Source: an uncultured Verrucomicrobiota bacterium
Lineage (GTDB): Bacteria; Verrucomicrobiota; Verrucomicrobiia; Palsa-1439
Reading direction: 5' to 3'
Assembly (NCBI GenBank): GCA_903825695.1
Contig: CAIKBP010000062.1
Span: 1-5,344 of the forward strand
DNA: 5,344 nucleotides
The notes below the pieces were generated by a model, which did no database searches, had not been told where the DNA came from, and saw only the letters and a program-made list of their open reading frames with translations. Below, one piece after another: positions 1-4,836 of this stretch. A program made the position numbers and the translations under genes. Position 1 is the first letter of the stretch. Every line of letters begins with the position of its first letter.

Positions 1-34
1 GGTGATTGGCGCGGATTTGCTCCCACATAACCAT
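1..34 (-). CDS. Start of probable M48-family metallopeptidase (partial, runs off left edge)
   Basis: Only the first codons are present, reading leftward: ATG GTT ATG TGG GAG CAA ATC CGC GCC AAT CAC, giving MVMWEQIRANH (or MWEQIRANH from the second ATG at 28). From memory, MWEQIRAN is a common N-terminus of M48 (HtpX-like) membrane zinc proteases, and such genes often follow lemA, which is what is seen here 48 bases upstream. An AGG at 40-42 sits five bases before the first ATG and supports the start at 34; the ATG at 28 would give a spacing of eleven. No catalytic motif (HExxH) lies within the window, so the family call rests on these few residues plus context. The reading frame itself could still be wrong because it is so short. 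Confidence 0.65.
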   Translation of the reverse strand, partial: MVMWEQIRANH

Positions 35-38
35 CAAG

Positions 39-75
39 ACCTGTTGGTTGCAGGTGCGGGTAAACCCACCCCTGC
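39..75 (-). promoter_or_regulatory. Two competing hairpins in the lemA/M48 intercistronic gap
   Basis: On the minus-strand transcript, eight bases after the lemA stop, GCAGGGGTGGG (75-65) can pair with CCCGCACCTGC (60-50) around a UUUA loop. The stem is 11 pairs long with one G-A mismatch and one G-U wobble. A second stem pairs ACCTG (55-51) with CAGGT (43-39). It reuses the right arm of the first stem and buries the AGG that precedes the M48 start codon. The two structures cannot form together. No U-tract follows either, so neither looks like an intrinsic terminator. A role in setting the lemA:M48 protein ratio or mRNA stability is inference from the geometry. Confidence 0.4.
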
Positions 76-82
76 AAAGGAC

Positions 83-652
83 TCAGAACTTTACCTGTGG
101 CGCCTGACGTTCCGCTTCGCCTTTTACCTCGAAGAATTCGCGGCGCAGGAAGTTGAACATGCCGGCTACAAGGTTGACGGGGAACACCTCGGTGCGTGTG
201 TTAAATGTCATCACGGTGTCGTTGTAGAACTGACGCGAGAAGGCGATCTTGTTTTCCGTTGAGGTTAGTTCCTCTTGAAGCCGCAGGAAGTTCTGGTTCG
301 CTTTCAAGTCGGGATACGCCTCGGCAACGGCGAATAGCGACTTCAGCGCACCGGTCAGGACGTTCTCCGCTTCGGCGCGTTCGCCGACCGTCTTGGCACT
401 CATCGCCATGTTGCGGGCCTGGGTGACGCGCTCGAACGTCCCGCTCTCGTGTTTCGCGTAGCCCTTGACCGTTTCAACAAGGTTCGGGATGAGATCGTAT
501 CGGCGTTTCAGTTGCACATCGATCTGCGCCCATGCGTTCTCGAGCTGGTTGCGCAGCCGTACCAGTCCGTTGTAAACGCCGGCCAACCAGAGGGCGAGAA
601 TAAGAATCAAACCAATTAGGAATATCGGCAGCAACGCGATAAGTGGTGTCAT
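83..652 (-). CDS. lemA: LemA family membrane-anchored protein
   Basis: A 189-residue protein, the usual length for the LemA family. Residues 4-27 form one hydrophobic N-terminal segment (signal anchor), followed by a long, mostly helical domain predicted to lie outside the cytoplasm. Family hallmarks visible are RYDLIPNLVETVKGYAKHE (51-69), then YPDLKANQNFLRLQEELTSTENKIAFSRQFYND (113-145), and the FN near 150 followed by a hydrophobic/aromatic C-terminal stretch. The molecular function of LemA proteins is not firmly established; the family is repeatedly found beside membrane proteases or TPM-domain proteins. Here it sits 18 bases after the stop of a zinc-ribbon gene and 48 bases before a probable M48 protease gene, all on one strand, so an operon is likely. 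A GGGAG about ten bases upstream is a plausible, slightly distant Shine-Dalgarno. The protein looks intact. Confidence 0.96.
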   Translation of the reverse strand: MTPLIALLPIFLIGLILILALWLAGVYNGLVRLRNQLENAWAQIDVQLKRRYDLIPNLVETVKGYAKHESGTFERVTQARNMAMSAKTVGERAEAENVLTGALKSLFAVAEAYPDLKANQNFLRLQEELTSTENKIAFSRQFYNDTVMTFNTRTEVFPVNLVAGMFNFLRREFFEVKGEAERQAPQVKF

Positions 653-670
653 AACGTGGTTTCTCCCTTT

Positions 671-1099
671 CTACGTTTTGTTGTTTACTCCGAGCAACTC
701 GTTCAAATAGCCAATTGTTTTGCCGGCACCGCTTGCCGGCGCGAAATCAGACAGCAACTCCTGCAGCTCATCCGCGTCGAACCACAAACCGTGATTGGCT
801 GGGCATCGGTCCAGCACCAATGGCGCGGCGCCAGCATGAGTCACGGTGATCTCGCGCAATGGCTTATCGCATCGCGGACAAAGATGTTTCGGACCGGATG
901 GTAATGTGCCTTCCTGTTGTAGCGAATGTAATATTGGGTCGTCGGTGCGCGCCCCGGTTTGCCGCAATATCAGCTCCAGTTCTCCCGCGTCGAGCCATAG
1001 CCCACGGCAGCGATGACAATAATCCACCTCGATGTCTTTGTACCGCAAGATGAACAGTTCAATATCGCACTTTGGACACACAGGAATCACTGCGCGCAT
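671..1099 (-). CDS. Twin zinc-ribbon (zf-TFIIB type) protein
   Basis: A 142-residue protein with two tandem TFIIB-like zinc ribbons. The first is CPKC (C8, C11) paired with CHRC (C28, C31), leading into RGLWLDAGELELIL. The second is CPRC (C74, C77) paired with C99 and H103 in CPANHGLWFDADEL. The W-[LF]-D-x-[GD]-EL tail after each ribbon is characteristic of the bacterial zf-TFIIB family; its function is unknown and nothing here shows DNA binding. The frame stays open upstream to 1672, but that part is antisense to the Nudix gene and lacks family similarity. I chose the ATG at 1099 because two earlier ATGs (1117, 1114) overlap the promoter -10 box and a GGAGAA lies directly before 1099. A GTG at 1090 would give better spacing from that GGAG. 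First gene of the probable operon with lemA and the M48 protease. Confidence 0.88.
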   Translation of the reverse strand: MRAVIPVCPKCDIELFILRYKDIEVDYCHRCRGLWLDAGELELILRQTGARTDDPILHSLQQEGTLPSGPKHLCPRCDKPLREITVTHAGAAPLVLDRCPANHGLWFDADELQELLSDFAPASGAGKTIGYLNELLGVNNKT

Positions 1100-1112
1100 T
1101 TCTCCACATGCC

Positions 1113-1141
1113 ATCATGCTTGGGTGGAAAGGGGGTGTCAA
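1113..1141 (-). promoter_or_regulatory. Sigma70-type promoter of the zinc-ribbon/lemA/M48 operon
   Basis: On the minus strand, a perfect -35 TTGACA (1141-1136) is followed by a 17-base spacer and a -10 CATGAT (1118-1113, four of six consensus bases). The start of transcription would fall near 1106, leaving a leader of only about seven bases before the ATG at 1099. It lies in the divergent gap between the zinc-ribbon and Nudix genes. I could not find a comparably good promoter for the Nudix gene on the opposite strand. Confidence 0.55.
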
Positions 1142-1195
1142 GCGCATCTGAAGAAAGCTGGTGAGCGCAAGGTTTTTGCTGTAAGGCTGGGCCGC

Positions 1196-1693
1196 ATGAC
1201 TATGCAGGTTGACAAGATCGATTGGGAACGATGGCGGCCGACGGAGCATGCCACTCTGTGTTTCGTGTTGTGCAACGGGCAGATTCTGCTGATTCGGAAG
1301 AAACGCGGTTTGGGAGCGGGAAAGATCAATGGACCCGGCGGGCGATTGGAGGCGGGTGAAACAGCTTTGGCTGCCGCAATTCGTGAAACACAGGAGGAAG
1401 TCGGCGTTACGCCAACTGATGTGGAGCAGATTGGTGAACTGTACTTTAATTTTCTTGACGGCTACAAACTCCATGTGGCCGTGTTCGCAGCATCCGGGTG
1501 CGTAGGCGAACTCTTGGAAACCGACGAAGCCACTCCGCTTTGGGTCCCAATCTCCCAAATTCCATACAATGACATGTGGCAGGACGATGCCCATTGGCTG
1601 CCCCTGCTGATAGCGCGGCGGAGATTCAGGGGGTACTTTGTTTTTGACAAGGATCAGTTGCTTGATCATCAAATACTTAAACTAGCTCCGTAA
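1196..1693 (+). CDS. MTH1-like Nudix hydrolase (probable 8-oxo-dGTP diphosphatase)
   Basis: A 165-residue Nudix protein expected to hydrolyse oxidised purine nucleoside triphosphates to monophosphates in the cytoplasm, preventing mutagenic incorporation. The Nudix box GX5EX7REUXEEXGU is complete: G49, E55, R63-E64, E67-E68, G70. Beyond the box it follows human MTH1 closely: KKRGLGAGKINGPGG (35-49) matches MTH1 KKRGFGAGRWNGFGG, and IPYNDMWQDDAHWLPLL (122-138) matches IPFKDMWPDDSYWFPLL. The MTH1 base-recognition residues N33, W117, D119 and D120 therefore correspond to N45, W128, D130 and D131; F27 is replaced by L39. RGYFVF near the end is also shared. The frame opens at 1013, but similarity begins near residue 18 from the ATG at 1196, and AAGG at 1183-1186 favours 1196 over the ATG at 1202. 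Substrate is inferred from similarity to MTH1. Confidence 0.94.
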   Translation: MTMQVDKIDWERWRPTEHATLCFVLCNGQILLIRKKRGLGAGKINGPGGRLEAGETALAAAIRETQEEVGVTPTDVEQIGELYFNFLDGYKLHVAVFAASGCVGELLETDEATPLWVPISQIPYNDMWQDDAHWLPLLIARRRFRGYFVFDKDQLLDHQILKLAP

Positions 1694-1750
1694 CTTGCGT
1701 ATCGAAAGCTAGATGCAACACCGGGGCGTCCGCATGGCATCCACGCCATG
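1682..1750 (+). other. Short inverted repeats after the Nudix gene, no clear terminator
   Basis: CTAGCT (1682-1687) and AGCTAG (1707-1712) form a six-base inverted repeat straddling the Nudix stop codon. CATGGC (1733-1738) and GCCATG (1745-1750) form a six-base stem with the loop ATCCAC. Neither is followed by a T-rich run, so I do not call a Rho-independent terminator. The rest of the gap, to about 1857, shows the small GC palindrome GGCGCGCC (1828-1835) overlapping GCGCC-GAT-GGCGC (1831-1843), and no protein-coding signal. Confidence 0.3.
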
Positions 1751-1857
1751 TCTTCCAGCATAAAACGCCAGCATGTTCCGCCAATTAGTAGCTATCGTGT
1801 TGGAGGGCAACAGGTTGGGAGTATTATGGCGCGCCGATGGCGCATTCTATCCTTGAT

Positions 1858-1878
1858 TTGAACACTCGATTCGTTCAA
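1858..1878. promoter_or_regulatory. Perfect dyad TTGAAC-9-GTTCAA
   Basis: TTGAAC (1858-1863) and GTTCAA (1873-1878) are perfect inverted repeats separated by nine bases, 17 bases upstream of the ATG at 1896. The overlapping CTTGA (1852-1856) and TCAAG (1875-1879) form an alternative pair. Size and spacing would suit a dimeric DNA-binding protein, but no regulator can be named, and the GAAC/GTTC spacing is too wide for a Gram-positive type LexA box. A promoter for the following gene is not evident. Confidence 0.25.
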
Positions 1879-1895
1879 GATGTCCACTCTTTGCT

Positions 1896-2249
1896 ATGAG
1901 AGCTCGTCAAAAAGCACCCAAAACGATGAAAACAGTCACTGCGCGCCGCCGTCGCTCGCTTCCGGTGCGGTTACCCAAGCCGTCTCGGAGGCCGAAGGAG
2001 CCTACGCTGTTGCAGAAAATCACGCAGATGACAGAGGAACTGCAATCGCTGCGCAGCATGTTGTCAAATGCCGGGGATGACCTTCCAGCAGTTGGGACTC
2101 ACCGGATTGCCGCTCTGGAGATGGAGCTGGAGCGATTGTGGGAGCAACGGCGACAGGAACAGGCCACTCCGTTGCGCGAAGCCTCACTGAGCGATCAAGA
2201 TATTGAGGTCCTGGCGTTTCCTAGTGCCAATCGGTCGCGGGGCAACTGA
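1896..2249 (+). CDS. Possible small basic/coiled-coil protein, unknown function
   Basis: A 117-residue reading frame I do not recognise. Residues 2-36 are strongly basic and proline-rich (RRRR at 17-20, several K/R-P pairs). Residues 37-60 and 69-90 look helical, with a leucine/isoleucine spacing typical of a short coiled coil (RIAALEMELERLWEQRRQEQ). The C-terminus is polar. There is no signal peptide or membrane segment. No Shine-Dalgarno precedes 1896. A clean AAGGAG at 1995-2000 lies nine bases before a TTG at 2010, so the true product could be a 79-residue protein holding only the helical part. Codon choice in that part looks coding, and no frame on the other strand is longer. It lies between two nucleotide-clearing enzymes on the same strand, about 200 bases from each. 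It may also be a chance open frame. Confidence 0.45.
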   Translation: MRARQKAPKTMKTVTARRRRSLPVRLPKPSRRPKEPTLLQKITQMTEELQSLRSMLSNAGDDLPAVGTHRIAALEMELERLWEQRRQEQATPLREASLSDQDIEVLAFPSANRSRGN

Positions 2250-2263
2250 GTCATTGCGGCGCA

Positions 2264-2278
2264 GTCCGCTCCGCGGAC
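2264..2278. other. GC-rich hairpin after the small reading frame
   Basis: GTCCGC-TCC-GCGGAC is a perfect six-pair stem with a three-base loop, 14 bases after the TGA of the small reading frame. It is followed by AAGG, not by a T-run, so it does not meet the pattern of an intrinsic terminator, though it could stabilise a 3' end. The rest of the gap (2279-2410) shows no recognisable gene, tRNA or repeat. Confidence 0.25.
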
Positions 2279-2413
2279 AAGGTTCGCCACTCGCAAAACA
2301 CTTCTGGCGCGTGGGATCGCGGATTTCAGCGGCTCTTTAGTGAAAGGACCTGCGAAGCGCGGTTCACCCGCATGAAGTACCAGCCCGATGTGCTGAGTTC
2401 TCCATATTTTCTT

Positions 2414-2443
2414 TTGCGTTCAGTTCCTCCTCGCGGCTATTGT
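2414..2443 (+). promoter_or_regulatory. Weak candidate mazG promoter
   Basis: TTGCGT (2414-2419), an 18-base spacer and TATTGT (2438-2443) form a weak sigma70-like pair (three and four of six consensus bases). The predicted transcript would start about five bases before the mazG ATG, leaving no room for a Shine-Dalgarno, and indeed none is seen before 2455. The match is weak enough that chance is a serious alternative. Confidence 0.25.
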
Positions 2444-2454
2444 AACGGCAGTTT

Positions 2455-3258
2455 ATGCCATCACCAACGAAGAATCTCGCGCGACTGCTCCGCATAGTGG
2501 CGCAATTGCGTGGTCCGCGTGGCTGTCCATGGGACCGCGAGCAGACGCACAGATCCATCCGTCACGATCTCATCGAGGAATGCTACGAGGCGCTTGACGC
2601 GTTGGATAGTGGAAACATGCGCGAGTTCCGTGACGAGCTCGGCGACCTGCTGCTACAGGTGGTTTTTCACGCACAGCTAGCCAGCGAGCGGAAAGAGTTC
2701 GATTTCGATGCCGTTGCAAAGGCGATTGCAGACAAGCTTGTTCGCCGTCACCCACATGTGTTTCGCGGCAAGAAACTGCGCGACAGCAAACAGGTGCTCA
2801 GACAATGGGAAACTATCAAGAAGGACGAGAAGAATACCCACTCGATTTTTTCCGAGGTGCCTCGCAGTTTGCCCGCGCTTCTCAAAGCCGACAAAATCCA
2901 GCGCAAAGCGGCGCGCGTCGGTTTTGATTGGCAGCACGTGAACGACGTTATGGCGAAAGTTGATGAGGAACTACGCGAGTTGAAAGGCGCAATGGCTTCG
3001 GGTGATAAGAAGCAGTTCGAAGAAGAACTCGGGGACCTGCTCTTTGCCGCCGTCAACCTCGCTCGCTTCGAAAAGTTGCAGGCCGAAGAGTTACTCAACC
3101 GCACGATCAGCAAATTTGTGAACCGCTTCCAATACATCGAGCGCGCGGTCCATAAGAGTGGTCGCCGTCTCGAAGATTGCTCCCTGGAAGAGCTTGATGC
3201 GCTTTGGGAGTCCAGCAAACATCGCCAGAAACGCCGGCGCCGCGTCGCCAAGTCCTAG
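2455..3258 (+). CDS. mazG: MazG nucleoside triphosphate pyrophosphohydrolase
   Basis: A 267-residue protein (E. coli MazG is 263) that hydrolyses (d)NTPs to NMP and pyrophosphate, clearing aberrant nucleotides and, in E. coli, affecting the ppGpp response. Two tandem MazG domains are visible. The N-terminal one has GCPWDREQTH (23-32), EExxE at 41-45 and ExxD at 61-64 (ELGDLLLQVVFHAQLA), then RRHPHVF (97-103). The C-terminal one has EExxE at 171-175 and ExxD at 191-194 (EELGDLLFAAVNLAR). K220, R224, W251 and K255 sit where E. coli MazG has its nucleotide-binding K222, R226, W253 and K257. Both metal-binding sets look intact. The C-terminal tail is very basic (RQKRRRRVAK). There is no Shine-Dalgarno before the ATG, but similarity begins within the first 15 residues, so the start fits. 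It converges with the metallothionein gene, with 40 bases between the stops and no terminator visible in between. Confidence 0.97.
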   Translation: MPSPTKNLARLLRIVAQLRGPRGCPWDREQTHRSIRHDLIEECYEALDALDSGNMREFRDELGDLLLQVVFHAQLASERKEFDFDAVAKAIADKLVRRHPHVFRGKKLRDSKQVLRQWETIKKDEKNTHSIFSEVPRSLPALLKADKIQRKAARVGFDWQHVNDVMAKVDEELRELKGAMASGDKKQFEEELGDLLFAAVNLARFEKLQAEELLNRTISKFVNRFQYIERAVHKSGRRLEDCSLEELDALWESSKHRQKRRRRVAKS

Positions 3259-3298
3259 CCACAACATCCTGGCACCCAAACACCAAGCCCCTTTACCC

Positions 3299-3508
3299 CT
3301 ACGTGCAGCAGTCGTGCTCGCAACCACATTCCTCGGGGGTGCAACGCGCGTGCGAAGCGCACATCTCGCTACAGAAGACGAGGTTGCCTTTACGAACCGC
3401 CTTGTCCATGTCAATGGTGCAATTGCAGCTTGCGCACGCGCATTTCACGCGATGCGAACCACAACAACAGGTTTCAGCTGAATTTTCTTTTTTGGCGCCT
3501 GGTTTCAT
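3299..3508 (-). CDS. SmtA-type bacterial metallothionein, cysteine-enriched
   Basis: A 69-residue protein with 14 cysteines and three histidines, expected to bind Zn, Cd or Cu in the cytoplasm. The core VKCACASCNC (21-30) followed by LVFCSEMCASH (43-53) matches cyanobacterial SmtA (VKCACEPCLC ... LYYCSEACADGH), including the CxCxxCxC metal cluster and the CxxxC zinc-finger-like segment. The tail CGCEHDCC (61-68) corresponds to SmtA GCGHTGCNC. Unusual features are an N-terminal extension of about 13 residues ending in CCCGSH (14-19), an extra C56 and a terminal CC pair; SmtA has nine cysteines. The frame is open back to 3649, but that part overlaps alr. The ATG at 3508 has AAGGAG at 3514-3519 with five-base spacing and its own promoter, which fixes the start. 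It lies 68 bases downstream of alr on the same strand. Confidence 0.93.
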   Translation of the reverse strand: MKPGAKKENSAETCCCGSHRVKCACASCNCTIDMDKAVRKGNLVFCSEMCASHARCTPEECGCEHDCCT

Positions 3509-3513
3509 CGAGT

Positions 3514-3519
3514 CTCCTT
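3514..3519 (-). promoter_or_regulatory. Strong Shine-Dalgarno of the metallothionein gene
   Basis: AAGGAG on the minus strand, five bases before the ATG at 3508. It is the best ribosome-binding site in the window and decides between this start and the longer open frame reaching into alr. Confidence 0.85.
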
Positions 3520-3525
3520 TTCTCG

Positions 3526-3541
3526 GCGGCAATATAGCCGC
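3526..3541. promoter_or_regulatory. Palindrome centred on the metallothionein -10 box (possible operator)
   Basis: GCGGC-TATATT-GCCGC (minus strand) is a perfect five-pair inverted repeat whose six-base centre is exactly the -10 hexamer. A repressor bound here would block RNA polymerase. It does not resemble the 12-2-12 site of SmtB, so if it is an operator the regulator is of another kind. A chance GC palindrome is possible. Confidence 0.35.
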
Positions 3542-3559
3542 AACAGTATCCGCTGGCAA
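3531..3559 (-). promoter_or_regulatory. Strong sigma70-type promoter of the metallothionein gene
   Basis: On the minus strand, -35 TTGCCA (3559-3554) and -10 TATATT (3536-3531) each match five of six consensus bases with the ideal 17-base spacer. Transcription would begin near 3524, giving a leader of about 16 bases that contains the Shine-Dalgarno. The promoter lies wholly in the alr/metallothionein gap, so the gene can be expressed independently of alr. Confidence 0.7.
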
Positions 3560-3576
3560 ACAATCACTTGCGGAAA

Positions 3577-4737
3577 TCACGCCGCATTCGCGCCGTAGTA
3601 TACGCGCGGGACGCGGGTGGTCTTGGTGATGCCGCAGAGAATCTCCCATACAATAGTGTTGGCCCAGCCCGCCATTTCCGCAGCGGTGATCTCGGCTTCG
3701 GCCATGCCTCCATTAGGGCAGGTCTGCCGTCCAATGAACACAACCTCGTCGCCGCAATGCACCTCCGGCACCACTGACGCGTCCACCATGATCTGATCCA
3801 TCGTCACGCGACCCACCACGCGGCACCGTTTCCCGCCGATGAGTACCTCGGCGCGGTTCGAGAGGTTACGACTGAACCCGTCGCTGTAACCAGCGGTGAC
3901 GGTGGCGATTTTCATGCGTTGTTTTGACACGAAGGTCTGCCCATAACTGATGCCGCGGCCCGACTCGACCGTTTTCACGAATGCCACGCGCGACTTGAAT
4001 GACAGCAGCGGCCGGAACCCTGGTGACGCGCAACCGATGGGACAAAGTCCATACAACAATAATCCCGGTCGCACCATGTCGAGCTTTGCCTCAGGCAGGT
4101 TCAGTAGTGCCGCGCTATTGGCAGCGTGCAGAAGCGGCATTTTCATTTTCACCGCCTCCAACTCATGCGCTACACGCAGAAATGCAGCCAGTTCCTGCCG
4201 CGTCTCGTCCACGTTCACATCTGCCGATGGGAAATGAGTGTACATGCCCTCGATGCGCAAGTGGGGCAGGGCGGCCAACCGCCCGATTTGGTGCGCGGCT
4301 TCCTCATGCCAGAAGCCAACGCGGCCCATGCCCGTATCCACCTCGACCTGTACGCCCACTGTTTTCTTCTGCCGTTCCGCCTCTGCACTGACGAGCGTGG
4401 CTTCCTCCAGCGTTGAGATGGTCGGCGTTATATCCTGCTCGACGAGCTTGGGTAATTCGAACGGCAGCGCCGAGCCAAACAGCAAAATCGGCCAACCGCG
4501 CCCACCGAGCCGCCGCAACTCGATGGCTTCAACGAGGTTTGCCACTGCAAATGCTTCCACGTCGCATTGCATCAACGTAGCGGCGATCTGTGACAACCCA
4601 TGCCCGTAGGCGTCGGCCTTCACCACGGCCATGAGTTTTGTTTGCGGGCCGATGCGACAGCGGATCAACGCCACATTGTGCCGCAACGCATCCAAATCCA
4701 CCTCCACCCAACACCGGTAATACGATTGCGGAACCAT
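3577..4737 (-). CDS. alr: Alanine racemase
   Basis: A 386-residue PLP enzyme interconverting L- and D-alanine to supply D-Ala for peptidoglycan. The PLP lysine K40 lies in AVVKADAYGHG (37-47), and the catalytic tyrosine is Y265 in GISYGQTF (262-269). Also visible are EVDTGMGRVGF (132-142), MYTHFPSAD (165-173), HAANSAA (204-210), MVRPGLLLYG (221-230), TAGYSDGF (281-288) and GRVTMDQIMVD (309-319). Together these cover the N-terminal TIM barrel and the C-terminal beta domain, and the length is normal for bacterial Alr. The frame is open to 4824, but family similarity begins at YYRCWVEVDLDALRHN, seven residues or so after the ATG at 4737. No Shine-Dalgarno precedes that ATG, and a -10-like TACAAT ends nine bases upstream, so a leaderless or very short-leader transcript is possible. 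leuS lies upstream (97-base gap), the metallothionein gene downstream. Confidence 0.97.
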   Translation of the reverse strand: MVPQSYYRCWVEVDLDALRHNVALIRCRIGPQTKLMAVVKADAYGHGLSQIAATLMQCDVEAFAVANLVEAIELRRLGGRGWPILLFGSALPFELPKLVEQDITPTISTLEEATLVSAEAERQKKTVGVQVEVDTGMGRVGFWHEEAAHQIGRLAALPHLRIEGMYTHFPSADVNVDETRQELAAFLRVAHELEAVKMKMPLLHAANSAALLNLPEAKLDMVRPGLLLYGLCPIGCASPGFRPLLSFKSRVAFVKTVESGRGISYGQTFVSKQRMKIATVTAGYSDGFSRNLSNRAEVLIGGKRCRVVGRVTMDQIMVDASVVPEVHCGDEVVFIGRQTCPNGGMAEAEITAAEMAGWANTIVWEILCGITKTTRVPRVYYGANAA

Positions 4738-4746
4738 TGAGCTGGG

Positions 4747-4775
4747 ATTGTAAAGGCGATGACACAACCACACAA
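4747..4775 (-). promoter_or_regulatory. Candidate alr promoter
   Basis: On the minus strand TTGTGT (4775-4770), a 17-base spacer and TACAAT (4752-4747, five of six). The -35 match is weak (three of six). Transcription would start only two or three bases before the ATG at 4737, consistent with the missing Shine-Dalgarno. Confidence 0.4.
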
Positions 4776-4836
4776 GCCTGCTGGAAGGCATCCTAACAGG
4801 TTTGCCAGAAAACCGGCTTGGCAAAGGCCGCAGGCT
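4775..4836 (-). repeat. Nested inverted repeats in the leuS/alr gap
   Basis: Outer arms AGCCTGC (4775-4781) and GCAGGCT (4830-4836) are perfect seven-base inverted repeats. Inside them TTTGCCA (4801-4807) and TGGCAAA (4819-4825) form a second perfect seven-base pair with an 11-base loop. The outer right arm overlaps two bases of the leuS stop codon. No T-run follows on the minus strand, so this is not a standard terminator. It could be a processing or stability element for a leuS-alr transcript, or a protein-binding dyad near the alr promoter. Confidence 0.4.

Noticed and set aside
2..262. Plus-strand reading frame at the left edge
   Set aside because: It is antisense to lemA and the M48 start, with no recognisable similarity.
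716..745. Walker A-like GAGKT in the zinc-ribbon protein tail (ASGAGKT)
   Set aside because: The P-loop needs GxxxxGK[ST]; here the first glycine position is proline, and there is no ATPase fold around it.
1013..1195. Longer Nudix start at 1013
   Set aside because: It would overlap the zinc-ribbon gene on the other strand and add 61 residues of histidine/cysteine-rich antisense translation absent from MTH1-like proteins.
1118..1672. N-terminal extension making the zinc-ribbon protein 333 residues long
   Set aside because: The extra 185 residues are antisense to the conserved Nudix gene, have no family similarity, and run through the operon promoter; the zinc ribbons start directly after the ATG at 1099.
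2355..2385. tRNA-like T-arm (GCG-GTTCACC-CGC)
   Set aside because: The loop does not fit TTCRANN and no acceptor, D or anticodon arms can be placed around it.
2748..3251. Long minus-strand frame inside mazG, and similar plus-strand frames inside alr
   Set aside because: They are serine/arginine-rich translations typical of antisense frames of GC-rich genes; mazG and alr have full motif sets on the opposite strand.
3259..3298. Bidirectional terminator between the convergent mazG and metallothionein genes
   Set aside because: The 40 bases contain no inverted repeat and no suitable T-run on either strand.
3509..3649. Longer metallothionein start at 3649
   Set aside because: It would run through its own promoter and Shine-Dalgarno and into the alr coding region; the ATG at 3508 is much better supported.
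4738..4824. Longer alanine racemase starts at 4824 or 4791
   Set aside because: The added residues have no Alr similarity and cross the candidate promoter and inverted repeats; homology begins just after the ATG at 4737.
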